The notes beneath the pieces are model-generated. The model worked only from the letters and a program-made list of their open reading frames with translations. It had not been told where the DNA came from and ran no database searches. From positions 1-14,851 of the forward strand of contig JAJPKG010000078.1 in NCBI GenBank assembly GCA_021323815.1: a DNA stretch of 14,851 nucleotides, written 5' to 3'. This DNA comes from Pseudomonadota bacterium. Its GTDB lineage: Bacteria > Chloroflexota > Ktedonobacteria > Ktedonobacterales > JACDGC01. The position numbers were made by a program, and so were the translations under genes. Shown here piece by piece: positions 13,723 through 14,851 of this stretch (positions are counted from its first letter, which is position 1; each line of letters starts with the position of its first letter).

Positions 13723-13773
13723 ATCTGTCTGCCTTCCTCTCTGCAGAAACATCCCCGGCGTTGGGGCATGACA

Positions 13774-13803
13774 CAGTATTGCTGCTGACAGTGTAACATA
13801 CTG
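13774..13803. promoter_or_regulatory. Three CAGTRT half-sites upstream of the dehydratase gene
   Basis: CAGTAT at 13774-13779, CAGTGT at 13789-13794 and ATACTG (inverted) at 13798-13803. The last two form a dyad with a 3-bp spacer (five of six positions complementary), and the first repeats in direct orientation at 15 bp. They lie 52-82 bp upstream of the ATG at 13722, in the 101-bp gap below the response regulator gene. An operator is possible; no clear promoter was identified beside it. Confidence 0.3.
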
Positions 13804-13823
13804 CTGTTGCCCGCGCTGGGGCC

Positions 13824-14465
13824 TCACGCCAGGTGAATGAGACCGCGCTGGGTGGCGATGGTGACGGCCTCGGTGCGGTTGCCCGCGCCCAGCTTCTGCA
13901 TCAGCGCCGTCACGTGAAATTTGACGGTGCGCTCGCTGATGCCCAGCTCGCGGGCAATCTCTTTATTTTGCCTGCCCTGCGCCAGCAGATGCAACACTTC
14001 GGTCTCGCGGGCGGTCAGCGGCGAGGGCGCGGGGGCGGGCTGGCGCACCTGGCGCAGCACCTTCATGGCCACCACCGGTTCCAGCAGCGAGCCGCCGGCA
14101 TGGATGGTGCGCACGGCGCGGAAGATCTCGTCGCGCGGCGTGCCTTTCAGCAGATAGCCCAGCGCCCCAGCGCGCACCGCCCCCAAGATGCGCTCGTCGG
14201 TGTCGAAAGCGGTGAAGGCAATGGCGCGGACCTCGCTGCCCCGCGCCCGCAAAGCTTCCAGCGCGGCCACGCCGTCCATCCCCGGCATCTCCAGATCCAG
14301 CAGCAGCACGTCAGGATGCAACGCCTGCACCTGGGCAACCACCTCCGCGCCATTCGCCGCCTCGCCCACCACCGCGAAATCCGGCTGGGTGCTGAGAATG
14401 GCGATCAGGCCGTCGCGCACAACAGGATGATCATCGGCAACCAGGATGCGAATGGGGGCGGTCAT
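13824..14465 (-). CDS. NarL/LuxR-type response regulator
   Basis: 213 aa. The receiver domain (about 5-120) has the acidic pair D11-D12, the phospho-acceptor D57 in LLLDLEMPGMDG, T85 in AFTAF and K107 in YLLKG. A proline-rich linker (142-149, PAPAPSPL) leads to a LuxR-type helix-turn-helix: LTARETEVLHLLAQGRQNKEIA and LGISERTVKFHVTALMQKLGAGNRTEAV (150-201). It is a DNA-binding transcription factor activated by the upstream kinase. The ATG at 14465 overlaps the kinase stop by 4 nt (ATGA) and has a strong GGAGGTGA site. Target genes are unknown; its own dehydratase neighbour is one candidate. Confidence 0.96.
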   Translation of the reverse strand: MTAPIRILVADDHPVVRDGLIAILSTQPDFAVVGEAANGAEVVAQVQALHPDVLLLDLEMPGMDGVAALEALRARGSEVRAIAFTAFDTDERILGAVRAGALGYLLKGTPRDEIFRAVRTIHAGGSLLEPVVAMKVLRQVRQPAPAPSPLTARETEVLHLLAQGRQNKEIARELGISERTVKFHVTALMQKLGAGNRTEAVTIATQRGLIHLA

Positions 14466-14851
14466 CGCGTCACCTCCAAGGGGATCTGGATGGCGATGTG
14501 CGTGCCTTGCCCCGGCGCGCTGGCGATCTGCACTGTGCCGCCGAGCAGCTTGGCGCGCTCGCGCAGCCCCACCAGCCCGAAGCGCCCGGCGGGAAGCGCA
14601 GCGGGATCAAACCCCGCGCCGTCGTCGCGCACCGTCAGGCGCAACTGTTCCGGCGTCACCACCAGGCGCAGGCTGATTTGGCGTGCTCCGGCATGGTTGA
14701 GCGCGTTGGTCAGCGCTTCTTGCGCCATGCGCAGCACGCCGGCTTCCACGCGCGGCGGCAGGGGCATCTGCGCGCCGACCGCGCTGAACCGCAAGCGCGG
14801 GCCACTCTCGGTGGAATATTCCGTCGTTAGCACGCGCAACGCCTGGGCCAG
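14462..14851 (-). CDS. Sensor histidine kinase, C-terminal ATPase part (cut by window edge)
   Basis: The frame is open to the right edge; 129 C-terminal residues are seen, starting LAQALRVLTTEYS. They cover the HATPase_c domain: N-box MAQEALTNALNHAGA (42-56), G1 box DDGAGFD (76-82), G2 region GRFGLVGLRERAKLLGGTVQI (89-109) and the final GQGTHIAIQIPL. This layout is that of the NarX/DesK/LiaS (HisKA_3) kinases, which pair with LuxR-type regulators, in agreement with the overlapping downstream gene. The sensory and dimerisation regions lie outside the window, so the stimulus is unknown. Confidence 0.95.
   Translation of the reverse strand: MAQALRVLTTEYSTESGPRLRFSAVGAQMPLPPRVEAGVLRMAQEALTNALNHAGARQISLRLVVTPEQLRLTVRDDGAGFDPAALPAGRFGLVGLRERAKLLGGTVQIASAPGQGTHIAIQIPLEVTR

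Overview
The window is a GC-rich, densely packed bacterial chromosome segment. Protein content suggests Chloroflexota or a relative: a bacterial animal-type heme peroxidase, a UBP zinc finger, a TMEM175 channel, an orphan STAND/TPR-type protein, a class 2 PyrD next to PyrF and PyrE, and GC-rich palindromic interspersed repeats. The phylum call is an inference of moderate confidence; there is no rRNA or tRNA to anchor it. I count 17 coding genes, two of them cut by the window edges (a phosphoesterase at the left, a sensor kinase at the right) and one apparently truncated in place. Many adjacent co-directional genes overlap by 1-8 nt at stop/start codons, which indicates translational coupling.

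Layout. 1-1892 (+): C-terminus of a PF04185 phosphoesterase, a stem-loop repeat that runs into the ribosome-binding site of rdgB (nucleotide pool sanitation), then pdxH (PLP synthesis). 4201-1895 (-): a three-gene operon, UBP zinc finger > heme peroxidase > TMEM175-type K+ channel, ending 2 bp from pdxH tail to tail. 4440-7731 (+): ribokinase, a 467-aa protein resembling the back half of a STAND regulator without its NTPase, a YdeI/OmdA-family protein whose -10 box lies right on its ATG (possible leaderless mRNA), and a shortened TPR protein. 11625-7708 (-): pyrD-pyrF (8-nt overlap), a block of palindrome plus 31-bp tandem repeats, pyrE with its own promoter, then a coupled hxlR-NUDIX pair. 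11836-13350 (+): a DHA2-like MFS exporter, divergent from pyrD. 14851-13420 (-): sensor kinase > NarL-type response regulator (ATGA overlap), then a pterin-4a-carbinolamine dehydratase.

How they fit together. pyrD, pyrF and pyrE supply the last three activities of de novo UMP synthesis; rdgB cleans deaminated purine NTPs; rbsK and pdxH are ordinary housekeeping. The most unusual neighbourhood is the UBP finger/peroxidase/TMEM175 operon, in which the peroxidase lacks both acidic residues that attach heme covalently in mammalian peroxidases. The second is the orphan STAND-like protein. I see no CRISPR array, transposase, integrase, tRNA or rRNA. No gap between genes exceeds 300 bases.
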